42,586 bases of DNA from Lingula anatina. Taxonomy: Eukaryota; Brachiopoda; Lingulata; Lingulida; Lingulidae. This document shows positions 10,186 to 21,516 of the stretch, one piece after another. The translations under genes were made by a program, and so were the position numbers. Each line of letters opens with the position of its first letter. The first letter of the stretch is position 1. A model generated the notes under the pieces. The model made no database searches. It was given only the letters and a program-made list of their open reading frames with translations, and was not told the DNA's origin. The stretch is from positions 136,512 through 179,097 of the forward strand of contig NW_019775539.1 in assembly GCF_001039355.2 (NCBI RefSeq). Reading direction: 5' to 3'.

Positions 10186-10594
10186 ATCAAAAGATTTGAT
10201 ATTGCAAGTGAAAATGAGCAAATTTTAGAACACCAAACGCAAAAAAAAAAAAGAGAAAAAAAATTCTTGTTGTCTTATAAAAATAAAAATTGTCTGAAAA
10301 TGTGCTGCCAACTGCTCTAGAAATGTCTATTGTAGTTTGGCACTCCTTAAAGGCAAACAATGTACATCAGGCACTTACAGAGCGAATAATAAGAATAGCA
10401 ATAACATAATAAAATTAAAAAATAAGCCTTAATCATCAAAGTTAATTGTATTCAAAGGTGTTAAGAAAATTACAAATTTTAAACCCATTTTTGAGATCTA
10501 AATTTCTGTTTTAACCATTGCAAATGGAATTCTCCAGAATCTTCACCATAAAGTGACTCAAAAATAATTACTTAGATTTAAAAAGAAACTGAAA

Positions 10595-11980
10595 TCATTT
10601 CCACCAAAAACTAACAGAGAAGCTCAATGTAAGAGACCTCACATAATGCCAACACTTAGGAGGGATATACAACATTTCCCCTGGGTGTAGCACACATTCC
10701 ATGGGGGTGGCCTGACTGACCAGGGGGTAATTCTCCAGATCTGGATTTTCAGCATCGACCCGACTCGTATTGCTGAGCATTCCTTCATGAGGATACAAAT
10801 ACAGGGTGTCGTCCACTGAGTACAACTTGAGGTACTTGTGGCCCACAACCTGAGCCAGGAGGTTATGTTTTGGATCCTGGTGGAGAGGAGACACCGTCCC
10901 AGCTGGTCCAAACCAGGCATTTACATCAACATCCTCATTCCCATCCTCTTCCTCATCATCCTGGTTACTATCACCCTGGTTACTATCACCTTGGTTACTG
11001 TTACTTAGACAACAATAGGTTGGAATGCTGATATCCCTCTGTAGTTCTGGGATTTGATCGAATAACTGGTGCTGGGCTAAATACCCTACACCATTCTGTT
11101 GAGAATTTTTACTGGGGTTTTCGATAAAGTTTTCTATAAAATTTTGCAAAGTTATCAAAGTCTCTGACCATGACTCATCTGTGTATTTTGATCCTATTTC
11201 CACTGGAACAGTTCTGCAACCGGCTACTTTTTTCAAGTAATCCAGTGTCCACTTGTGGTCATTGAAAGCTGGCCAATAGTCGATGGCATCTGTTACGATC
11301 ACAGGAGTTTCTGTTTCCATGTGATGTGAACTGAAATACTCAAGCGAAGGGCAGCTTATTCTCAATATGGCGTTCTCTTCACTTATATCAGGTTCTTTAT
11401 ACAGTTTCATCTTCTTATGATTTTTTGTGTTGTCCTCGGCATCAACATTTGCTTCTTCACACGTGACTGTTTTGTTCATCTTTTCTACATTATGTGACTC
11501 TAATACAGTCAAAGCACTGGCCAGTCGTCTAAGTATATTATCTAATACAGGGGCACCCATTAACAATCCCATATCGCAAATATTAATGGCAGTCTGATAT
11601 GATCCTGTTAACCCATCTCCAGTCCTTGTACATGTACTTTCAATATGTGTTAATATCTCACACAAACATTTAAATAAAGAGCAGTAGGTATATGAATGCC
11701 TCCAATTAATGTCAACATCTTTCCAATGTCCAGTATGAAGCATCTCCCAGGCCATATTTAATAGAGCATTGCTGGAGTCACTACACTGTCTTGTCTTGCC
11801 GTCGTACAGCAACAAAGCGCACTGCTGAAGTTTGTACGAGTAGGCTTCACCAAGAACATCTGTGTCTAAGTTGCCAAGTCCTAATGAGGCGATGTCTTTG
11901 GGGATCTTATCTTGGACGCTAGGTGGAAGTTGGTGAAATATGTGGTCATCTTTAAATGATTTCCCTGCTTTGCTGGACAT
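10595..11980 (-). CDS. KDM8: KDM8/JMJD5 JmjC-domain 2-oxoglutarate oxygenase
   Basis: A 461-residue single-exon ORF; I take the ATG at 11980-11978 (MSSKAGK) because the open frame extends upstream only to a TTG. It resembles animal KDM8/JMJD5 throughout. The N-terminal helical region includes WEMLHTGHWKDVDINWR and ICDMGLLMGAPVLDNIL; next come EYFSSHHMETETPVIVTDAIDYWPAF and GCRTVPVEIGSKYTDESWS, then GYLAQHQLFDQIPEL and the C-terminal LSFSVSFWWK. The Fe(II) ligands of the family are visible: HQD in SPLHQDPKHN and the distal His in CWHYVRS. Members are nuclear/cytosolic 2-oxoglutarate-dependent oxygenases, reported as arginyl hydroxylases and earlier as H3K36me2 demethylases. An acidic insert with three SNQ(G/D)D-type units follows CCLS. 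At 461 residues it is slightly longer than the human protein (416). It has no introns, unlike its intron-rich neighbours. Confidence 0.95.
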   Translation of the reverse strand: MSSKAGKSFKDDHIFHQLPPSVQDKIPKDIASLGLGNLDTDVLGEAYSYKLQQCALLLYDGKTRQCSDSSNALLNMAWEMLHTGHWKDVDINWRHSYTYCSLFKCLCEILTHIESTCTRTGDGLTGSYQTAINICDMGLLMGAPVLDNILRRLASALTVLESHNVEKMNKTVTCEEANVDAEDNTKNHKKMKLYKEPDISEENAILRISCPSLEYFSSHHMETETPVIVTDAIDYWPAFNDHKWTLDYLKKVAGCRTVPVEIGSKYTDESWSETLITLQNFIENFIENPSKNSQQNGVGYLAQHQLFDQIPELQRDISIPTYCCLSNSNQGDSNQGDSNQDDEEEDGNEDVDVNAWFGPAGTVSPLHQDPKHNLLAQVVGHKYLKLYSVDDTLYLYPHEGMLSNTSRVDAENPDLENYPLVSQATPMECVLHPGEMLYIPPKCWHYVRSLTLSFSVSFWWK

Positions 11981-12164
11981 AGTCAACTGTCAAAAAGAAA
12001 AAAAAAAGTTTTTTTTTCTACAGAATGATAAATATTAGTTGCATAAATACCAATGAACGATCAGTAGAATTAAGAAATTTCATTTTATTGGTGATTTATT
12101 TGGTGTCACTTATACAATGTAAAGCTAATTCCCATAGACACCATATCAGTCTTTGTACCAGTAG

Positions 12165-12355
12165 ATGGATCCAACTTGATCTGCGGGGATTCTCACTGAG
12201 TGCAATCAGCCTAACTGAATGGCATGCCTCTTCCTCCTGGTGTTGAGTAGAATAGAGAACAGCTGGTGACTATACCAGTATGTTAGAAACAAGAAGAGGT
12301 GTGTCATTCAGTTAAACTCATTGCACTCAGCAAGTCTCCCTTGTTTGATCGATCT
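12165..12355. mobile_element. MITE of the GATCGATCTA-end family (copy with empty GTATG site)
   Basis: Left arm GATCTGCGGGGATTCTCACTGAGTGCAATCAG..AACTGAATGGCATGCC; right arm the inverted repeat GTGTCATTCAGTTAAACTCATTGCACTCAGCAAG...GATCGATCTA. No ORF. Its centre contains the unoccupied GTATG (12278-12282) used as a target in the sister copy in intron 2 of the receptor gene. Confidence 0.85.
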
Positions 12356-12490
12356 ACATGTACAGTACAGTACGGGTACACATACCTATGGTGAGTATGG
12401 GAAGGAGCATATAAATCCATTAAGTTTAATTAGATATGTCGTTCAAAGTAAAAAAGGGCATGTCACCCTCTGTACATACATATTGCATTA

Positions 12491-12735
12491 TTGTTACCTC
12501 CGCCAAGGAGGTTATGTTTTAAGTCCTGTTTGTCCGTGTTTGTTTGTTTGTTTGTCATCAACATAACTCAAAAAGTTATGGACTGATTTTGATGAAATTT
12601 TCAGGAACTGTCAGAAGTGGGCCAAGGAAGAGATTAGTTTTTGGTGGTGATCCGGATCAATAATCAATCAATATTCAATAATAAAAATAAATCGCTGCCT
12701 TGGCGGAGGTCTGCACTCTCGGAGTGCTTTTCTAA
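12491..12735 (+). mobile_element. Widespread 'CCTCCGCCAAGG' interspersed element
   Basis: Begins TTACCTCCGCCAAGGAGGTTATG, includes ACATAACTCAAAAAGTTATGGACTGATTTTGATGAAATTTTCAGGAA and GGTGGTGATCCGGATC (described here in part), and ends CCTTGGCGGAGGTCTGCACTCTC-GGAGTGCTTTTCTA. Both ends carry inverted CCTCCGCCAAGG/CCTTGGCGGAGG. From memory this repeat type is common in marine invertebrates and fish, but I cannot give its database name. Non-coding. Confidence 0.8.
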
Positions 12736-13756
12736 TCTAGTCTAGTATTTTTTCATGTACTAGTACTAGTATAACTGGAATTTTTTTCAATGCATACATG
12801 TATTAATCAAAAAGAAATAGTAGGTGATAAATGCAATCAGTATTTTTTCATCTTATCATTTTGATACAGGGAATGAATACTCGCATACTGTCATATACAT
12901 CCCCTTTTCTATATAATGGCATCAAGTGTTAATGCAATGGTTTAAATTTTAAAAGAATTAACAATTGGGGATGGTGAAGAAGCTCTGAATTTTGAAACTG
13001 AGGAAACTTTATTGTCGCATCAACTTTCAAGTTCATCTGCTTGCACACTGCACATTGATTTCGTGGTGCCTCTGTGCCGGTGTAATTTTGATTTTTAACA
13101 TATTATATTTTTTAATATATTATCTGAGTCAACATGTTTTACAAAACGTACCTGAAAGGCAGTGACACACGACTAGCAACACGTTTGACCTAGTTTATTG
13201 AACTAGGTCAAAGACACACAGACGGAAATAACAGGTGCGCGTGCGTAGTTTATCAGTCGTCCAGGTGAATGGAAACTTTCTTGACCATGCGTCTGTGATT
13301 TTCTTCACAAGAGTACAATTTAAGTGCCACAAAGGTCACGTTACTTACCCAGAGTGGCCAAACGAAGGCTCAGATGGAGTAGATCCTGCAAAACAGAAAT
13401 ATGGCAGAAGAAATGAAATAGTTAAGGGCTTGGAACGTAACCGGGGTTTGTTTTTTGCTACTGAACTTTCCCCGCTTGAGTCGTGACTCAAGTTCAGTGT
13501 TGCAGGCTCCAGGGATCGAAGCCTGCAAACTCTGTAAATATGTCACTGTGATCAAAAGAGTTGAAAAACTCTGTATCCGTCCTTTGTATAGTGCCTGTTG
13601 TCTTTTTGGTGTTAAGAATCCCTCCCACGACTAAGACAATCACTTCATTTTTAGCTTAAAGACTTTCTATTTGGGGGACATTTTAATGCAATCATTTTAT
13701 AAATACAAGAAGGAAGTATTTCTAAAGGAGCTAATTTTTAACGGAACAATCAAAAG

Positions 13757-16700
13757 ATGCCATTACCAAAGAAGATTCCAAGAGGACGCCGCAGTAGTAA
13801 AGAGGAGGAGGAAGAGAAAAGAATTCTTGCCAATCGATATCAGGTGGAGAGAAAACTTGGGAGTGGAAATTTTGGCACTGCCTTTTTGGTGAAAGATCTG
13901 AAGTGCAAAGATCCTAAAGATCCAGAACAATGGTAAGAGCTGGAGCACCATTTCACTATTTGACGATTTAATCTGGGGCTTTATGGCCGTCATGCCTGCC
14001 AGTGTGATAAATATATACTAGTAACATACTGTGGTACAGTATATCAAGCTAATTCATGTACAAACACCACTGTGTCTACATATTATAGAGATGCCATGAC
14101 ATGTGTCACCAGAGGAGAGTCTTGCATGTTTCTTGCTACTGCAATAACTTGCAATTGGAAGCAATGTTGCATTTTGCTTCAAAATCATTCTCCTAATTAG
14201 CAGGTCATGTTAGTAACTGGGTTTGATAGGAATATTCCTCATGTTTATTTTAAAATTAATTAATAATTTTTATTTTACATAATTTTAACAATGTTATAAA
14301 CTACATACAAGCATGTATTATCTGGAGTGCTGACAAATACTAATTTAAAGCTAACAAACGTGCTCATGTAGATTTTTTTCCATATATTCCAGGAAAGTAA
14401 TGAAGGAAATCCCTGTGGGAGACCTACAGCCTGACGAGACAGTGGACGCCATGCACGAGGCCAACCTGCTGTCCAAGCTTGATCACCCCAGTATTGTCAA
14501 GTTTTATGACAGCTTTCTGGACGGAGAATTCTTCTGTATTGTCACCGAGTACTGTGATGTAAGAAAGCACTTGTATCTGTTATATATTGATGGAATTGAT
14601 TGAATATGAAGCATTTGTTAGATATATTGATAGGTTCCTTCAACATACTGACATGAGGACTGTCCGACATTGGCATAGTGCATGGCTGATTTAAGGCGTA
14701 CTTTATGAAATTTTTTTCTACTACTGATTTTCCTAGATTCAAACACTGGATTTATCAGTTGCATAGTAATTAAACGATGGACTTGTACTGCAGCCATTTT
14801 CTCAGTTGAGGAAAATGTTGCATGTTATTGGTTGTAATGCATATGATTGCTTTGCAGGGTGGCGACTTAGAAGATCAAATCATAAAATATCGCAAAGAGG
14901 GTAAAGCTTTGGATGAGATTCTAGTAATGGATTGGTTTGTTCAGCTTTTATTGGCAGTGCAATATATGCACTCAAGGTAATTTTATTTTTCCTAAAAGAA
15001 ATAATTCTGTACTCTTTCTTGAAAACAAAGTGATAGTTTACCCTTGATTCAGAGCTTGTGAAAAGTTATGTAAATTAATGGTTTTCTTTGGTATGTGTAT
15101 CACGTCCTGGTTTTCACAAATGCTGTTTTTATTTCTAATGGAAGGATAGTTAATTTTTTTCTGCCTAGTTAAGACTTATGTTAAGGAAACACTCAAACCA
15201 TTAGTAATACTTGAAATACTGTCTTTCAGAATGAAACACTAAAACAGACTGTTACAATATTGTTCCCATACTTGTTTGTTGTTATTCTTTTTTTGTTAGA
15301 CGGGTACTGCACAGAGATTTAAAAACAAGGTGAGTCTGTAAAAGTACATAGAAAAGTTTTTGTTTTGAAGTTATGAATATATGATGGTATACATAAGTAC
15401 TGATTGGAAGTAAATTATTGAAACAGTTGTAGAAAAGAGAACATAGCTTTTGCATGAATAAGTAAAGATAATTATCGGTTATATTCCACCAGGTGGAAGT
15501 ACCTGTTGTGCTCTTCTTCTTTTGACTTACTAGTAAGAAAGAAAACAAAACTTTGCAATATCAAACTTATATAGACTGAGACCTAAATTTTTCACAAAAT
15601 TCTGAAGATTTAAAATGTTCCTTTATTTTTGTAAAAAAAAAAGCATTAATTATTTGTTTATAATTTTCCTATTATCCTTTGATATGCTGAGGAATATGGC
15701 TCCATGTATTCATCCATAATTATGCAGTGAGCATATAAACTATAAAATTCATTTAGCCTGTAACAGTAAGAATTAGTTACAGTTCCAAGATTTACATATG
15801 CATTTGTCCATAATATTATCTTCTTCAGAAATATATTTTTGAGAAACAACATGGTAAAGATTGGCGACTTTGGTATATCGCGGATTCTCATGGGTACATC
15901 TGACATGGCGTCTACATTCACAGGAACTCCGTACTACATGAGCCCCGAGGTGCTGAAACATGAAGGCTACAACTCAAAGTCGGATGTATGGTAAACCACA
16001 TAAAATGAAAGCTAATTTGTTTCAGGTCTTGAGCATGAAGGATATTTCTAAGCCCAACTGTACGCCCCCTTAAACTAAAAATGCACTTCTGTTACAATAA
16101 AACAAAACAATATGTCAATAGTATTAATATCAATAAAATGAAAATATAAATTATCTAATAACTCAACTAGAGCTGCATCAAGTAGCAACTATAGTTAAGT
16201 TGTATGGCAAGAATGACAGAATTATAAGCAACACTTGCTTAATAATGAAATGCCGCATATAGAAATAATTTTAACTGAATCCAGTACTATTGAATGTTAT
16301 ACCATCATTTTAATTTCAGTTTTTGGTCATCTGTATCTGAAGGCCGTATAGTGTTCTCATTTAGTTGTCAGGTTAATTGGCTGTATCCTATATGAAACAA
16401 AAAAAGGTATTGCTCTAAATTCATGGTCTTGAAAACACTTTTTCAGGTCTATTGGCTGTATCCTGTATGAATTATGTGCCTTACAACATGCCTTTGAAGG
16501 GCAAAGTTTGATGGGGGTCATGTATAAGATAGTAGAGGGCACTTCGCCCCAGCTACCAGACAAATACTGCAAGGAGCTACAGGGGGTTCTTAAACTGTAA
16601 GTTGGTATCATCATTATATTATATTATATTATATTATATTATATTATATTATATTATATTATATTATATTATATTATATTATATTATATTATATTATATT

Positions 16701-19700
16701 ATCTATAACAGAAATGCAGTATGTATGCTATTTTTCTTGCTGTGTTATCTCTCTAATAAAAAACAGTGTTGTACCAGTAGTAGCAAATTGTTTCAAGTTT
16801 TAAGAGTTATGCAGTAAATTTTTTCATGTTAAGTTTGTCTCGTTTCACCTTAATGTTTTAATTGTCTTTCAGAATGCTTGTTAAGGAACCAGAAAAGAGA
16901 CCCTCTGCAACAGAGCTCACCAAGGTCCCATTTGTACACAGGCACATAGAGGTATGGAAGCTTGTTCCAAAATTTTATTTTTATTGATATTAAAACACAC
17001 TTAAGGAACAACTTGACAGTTTTCTTTACAGTTACTTTAATTAACCAATCTCCACTTTTAGTACGTAATTCTTTTTTCCGTACTTTGAAATTGATAATTT
17101 ATTTGGAAATATGTATTCATTTCTGTTTACTCTATTATTTCACCAGTGTCAAGATTTAAAAAATATATTGTAATTTCCTTTATTTCAGAAATTAAAAAAC
17201 ACTATACAGGTTAAGCACAAGAAAGACATGCAAGAGAAGGAGGGTCACAGGAAGGAAGCTGAAGAAATAGACAATTTGTTGTGAGTATAAAGTTTTTGAG
17301 AATGATTTGTTTACAATACAAGGAATGAGAGAGAAATCTCCCTATCTGCATTTATTTGCCTGCCAATCTAAACATTGTGCTGATTGTGAAATTGATAAAG
17401 ATTATATCTGGAAAGTTAACGAGTTATAAATAAAAATACCATGGCAATGTATTTTAAGAACCCAAGTGACACAATTGGAAACTTTCAAGAATAGAGCTTC
17501 TATATTTAACAAATTTTCTTTTTATGATTTGTATAAAGATTTTAGAAAGTTACTGAATTTTACAAGCAATAATCTGGGGAGGGGAAATGCTGCTATATTC
17601 TAGGCAGGGTAGGATTTTCATCCCTAGTAGCATTTAGTGTTGCCATCTGAAATCATTACGATAAGTAGAGTAATTTATTACATATCAGCAGGCACGTGCA
17701 TAATCAAAAATCATTTATTTTAGGAGAAAAAAGACACATTTGCAAACACTCCGGGACTCGGAAGAGGATGTAAAGTGGAAAAATCTATCACCAAGAGAAA
17801 GAATGAGGATAAGAAAACAGCAGAAGGCAGACGAGGAAAAGAAAAAATTAGAGTAGGTTTTGTTTGTTGTGTTGCTTTGAAAGTCTTACAATTATGCTAA
17901 TTCACAAAATTATTTGAAATAAAAATCATTCTTGATTATTATCAGACCTTCCCAGCTGTACATATTATTAATGAATTGTACGTGAATGATGTACTAGAAA
18001 ATATGTGAATAATGAATGTATACATTAAAGAATCTTATATGTAAGTTAAGAGCATCATTACCTTTATAGAGAGGCTGTTCGGCAGAGCTACGAAGAAACT
18101 CAACTAAAGAAAGACCAAATTAAATCTAGTTTTCTAACATCAAATGTGAGTATGCACTAGCACACCTACAGTTATACTAATATTGAGAAATTGATCTTTT
18201 TTTTCATATTGAAGCAAGCTTTTTAGTAAATTTATAATTGTCTTTCAACTTTGACAAAAACAAAAAAAAATGACATAAAAATTTCAAACTTTGAAGCTTG
18301 ATGTGCACCAAATACTGATCTCAATATTTATCTGCACATTTTAGTCCCTTCTATACAGCATTATGCCTAGCTTACTGTCTTTTTGTGAATTCATGCTTTT
18401 AAGGAAAAAATGTAATTGTTGTTATCTGGATTATGACTAGTTAATAAGATATGCTGGCATTTCAGGCGGGAGCCTTGCTAGGAGGGAGAGCTACCAGACC
18501 CAACAATGTCCAGGTACATCAGCTGCGATCAGCAGACATTGCCTATAACAGTAGACCCCAGACTGCGCCAGGTGAGGTAGAACACACGGGCAAGCATGCA
18601 CACATCTTTGTGCACTCGCTGATCAACATGCTGTGTACACATGCACACTACACTCACTCACAGCCACATTTTTTGCGAACACACTCATTTACACGCATGC
18701 ATTCACTAAATTTTGGACTAAAGCTCTTTTAGATTTTTTTGTAAAGTTGTAACACTTTATCGCTCATTTAAGTTTTCACAGTCCCAGAAAGTATTTATAT
18801 TATTGATACAATGAGCAATAAAGGAATTTGATATGTCATCGTCATATGCAGATTTTAACAATCAGTCAGATTAAACACCTTTGTGTTTTTGTGATTTTAG
18901 AGACACAAAGAGAAGAAAAAGAGGAAGAATTCGACGTAGCAGAAGCCATGTTGAATCCGGGCGCCCAAACCATGGTCCCTAAGCAGCTACATGTCATAGT
19001 GGAGGATGAACGTCCCATTACTCCAATGAAGGATAAGCTGGTCTATGACATAAAGAATTCCTCTCTGGACTGGAAAGATGGTAGGGCAGTACTAGTATGT
19101 CAGTATTAAAATAAGTGTAGTTGTTGCTGTTTTTAATCTTTTTCTAAACCTACTGTGACTTCAGCTCTTAACTGACAGGATTAGCAACATGACAATCACA
19201 GCACTAAAAAAACATAGTTTTATTGTCTAACATTTTATCAAATTTACAATTATAACACCTGTAAACAATGGGAGTCTGTCCTGTATTATATGTAGATTAG
19301 GCTAAGATGTGTGGAGTTGACAACTGTGGACTGATAATTCACCTGATGATTCAGATGAAGACCTCATAAGGAGAATACAGTGCTTTCATAATTATCTCTT
19401 GATAGGCATTTTAACTCCAGAAATACATCAGAAAACTCGTATACATGATATCTCAACATGGGATATAATAATTTCCGTGTTAACTTTCTAGACCAGTTGT
19501 GACATGTCCACAAGAATAAATCTTGTCAAGCAAACGTGGTGTTATGTATATAACATAATAATATCAACACACAATGTAGCTTTACTTTTAAAATAGAAAA
19601 TAGGTTTTCCATCACCAATTACTCAGCTTCCTCTCCCCCAGGAATTCCAGATCAACCTGCAGCAGCAGATACGTTTTATTCTCAGTACGAAGACTTCGAG

Positions 19701-20703
19701 GACCTGGAGGAGGTGGACGAAGAAATTGAGGGAGAGGCAGAAGATGAAGATGAGCTAGGGCAGACGGCAGAGGATGTGGAGCATTTGATAGGATATATGG
19801 AGAATGCCTTAGATACTACTGCAGGTAATAACCTCCATATACTTCATTGTTGCACTTTGTTTCATTTAAACAAATTAATGGACACTTTTTAGTAATATAT
19901 ATTTTTCCTTTAGAGTTTTTCTTTTCATTGTGTATTACATTTGTGAGAATACTTTAAACTATAAATTACCTTTATCTGCACACTTTTTGTTTTTTTTTCA
20001 CTATTTGTTTTTTTCTTTTTTTGTTTGTTTGTTCGCTTATTTTTTGTTTTTTTTTTTCTTTTACATCGGTAATGCAAAAACTAAAAAAACTAAAAGTTTG
20101 TGGAAAATGTGACATCACCTGTAAACAAAGACTAATATTTTAATTTTAACTTTCAGAGAAGAGTGTGACATTTGCTGATGATTCTGTTGCTGGAGCTTTT
20201 GGTCCAGTTGTGAGAGATGTTAAGATAAAAAATTTAAGAATGTATCCTTTTTATGAAAAGATTTATATGTATATGAATAACCCATTTATATATGAATCCT
20301 TTTAAACATCACATCTTTGTAAAATTTAGATGTTTGTCAGCTTTTCCCTCTCCTTCATGCAGTAATAAACATTTTGTAAATTTGAAATACACTTCCATGT
20401 ATTATTTATATAATAATGACTACTGTAAAAGTTTTTCTATTAATGATTTTATAAATTAAATTTGATTGAATTTTATGTTATCCTTAACTTAACAACAGGG
20501 ATTGTGAAAAGAAATTAGGAAAGAATGCCTTCCAGAAAGCCTACAACTACCTGAAGTCTGCCAGGTTTGGAGATATGGCAGGGACTGTGGACGAAAACGA
20601 AATTATCGCTGGACTGAGACAATATGTGAAAAACCCAAGTGATTGCTTCCTGGTAGACCAGTTGCTTTTCCTTGAGGAGCAAGCAAAAGTTGCCAAAATG
20701 TGA
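13757..20703 (+). CDS. NEK11: NIMA-related kinase NEK11 (15 exons, complete)
   Basis: Exons: 13757-13932, 14393-14558, 14858-14976, 15300-15329, 15829-15990, 16447-16596, 16873-16951, 17189-17280, 17724-17852, 18070-18145, 18466-18571, 18901-19080, 19642-19824, 20157-20241, 20499-20703. They join in frame through GT..AG introns to 645 residues, to my recollection the length of the long human NEK11 form. A basic/acidic N-terminus precedes the Ser/Thr kinase domain (about 28-290): glycine loop GSGNFG (35-40), Lys63 in VMKEI, HRDLKTRN (158-165), DFG (177-179), [11 protein letters not shown], and [12 protein letters not shown]. Residues 295-400 are charged and likely coiled coil. A very acidic stretch ([19 protein letters not shown]) and a C-terminal helical region with [14 protein letters not shown] follow. 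Family role: S-phase and G2/M DNA-damage checkpoint kinase, nucleolar/nuclear in human cells. All catalytic residues are present. Intron 5 contains a decayed copy of the exon 6 start. Confidence 0.95.
16369..16397 (+). repeat. Decayed duplicate of NEK11 exon 6 acceptor and first codons
   Basis: CAG-GTTAATTGGCTGTATCCTATATGAA (16369-16397) copies CAG-GTCTATTGGCTGTATCCTGTATGAA (16444-16472), including the AG acceptor. The offset is 75 bp. After the match the sequence is AAACAAAAAAAGGTATTG. Use of this acceptor reads IGCILYE and then meets TGA before the true exon. Confidence 0.9.
16614..16702 (+). repeat. (ATATT)n pentanucleotide microsatellite
   Basis: About 17 uninterrupted ATATT units in NEK11 intron 6, starting about 17 bp after the exon 6 donor. 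Likely length-polymorphic. Confidence 0.95.
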
Positions 20704-20907
20704 TTTAGTGATTGTGATGTACTTGGTGTTATTATACTGTGTACTGGCATGCAGCTCAATTATTATTATTATTTTTTATTTTCATTTATTTATTTATTTT
20801 TTTGTTCTGGAGCATATGCCCACTTTTGGTCGTTCTGCTGTATTTGTCCCCTCTGTTATACATTTTCTGTCCTCAGAAATTTGTTTTTTGTCTTTTTGAT
20901 TCCAACA

Positions 20908-21516
20908 ATATATATATATATGTCAAAGGCCCGGACCAAATCTAGTCCCGTGCATAAAAGGCCCAGACCCCATGTTTATTACGCCCTGGCTGGGCCCATT
21001 CTTTATGGTGTCCTTGCATTGTTAACAGCATAATGGGCAAGTAAAATGACCAAGTTAATTGACCAAGTTAATTGGCCAAGCTGCCAGTTTGTTTGTATGG
21101 CATTGCAGGAGATGTCTTAGATCTAGGCACAAATGAAGCCCACCTTTAATTTAACATTTCTTTAGTAAATGTTACTAAATCAATCCACATGTCTTTTCTT
21201 TAAACATTAAACATCTTTAAAAGTATCATCCTCTGATGTATTTTACAAATCACAGGTAATGAAATACAAGTATATCTCATTTGCCACACCTGTAAGTATC
21301 ATAATATGTGCCTTGATCTAAGTCATCCCCTGCACATGCCACACAAACAAACCGGCAGCTTGGCCAATTAACTTGGTCATTTAACTTGCCCATTATGCTG
21401 TTATAACAATGCAAAGACACCATAAAGAATGGGCCCAGCCAGGGTGTAATAAACATGGAGCCTTGGCCTTTTATGCATAGGACTAGATTTGATCTGGGCC
21501 TTTGACATATATATAT
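20908..21516. mobile_element. ~610-bp foldback element just downstream of NEK11
   Basis: The left arm starts TATATATATATGTCAAAGGCCCGGACC and runs to about 21130. The right arm (about 21309-21516) is its inverted repeat and ends GGGCCTTTGACATATATATAT. Shared blocks include CATAATGGGCAAGT, CCATTCTTTATGGTGTC and TTGGCCAAGCTGCC. Arms are about 210 bp and the loop about 180 bp. The termini are TA-rich. It begins 205 bp after the NEK11 stop, so it may lie in the 3' UTR. An AATAAA in the right arm (21448-21453) could serve as a poly(A) signal. Confidence 0.9.

Larger units (their letters stand above)
11981..13756. promoter_or_regulatory. Divergent intergenic region between KDM8 and NEK11
   Basis: KDM8 (-) and NEK11 (+) start codons are 1.78 kb apart head to head. 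The interval holds two repeats (12165-12355 and 12491-12735), a 12-bp-stem palindrome (13184-13212), GGTGCGCGTGCGTA at about 13232 resembling an NRF1 site, and an AP-1-like palindrome (13475-13492). The last three are near NEK11 and probably mark its promoter and 5' UTR; this is inference. No TATA box was recognised. Confidence 0.5.
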
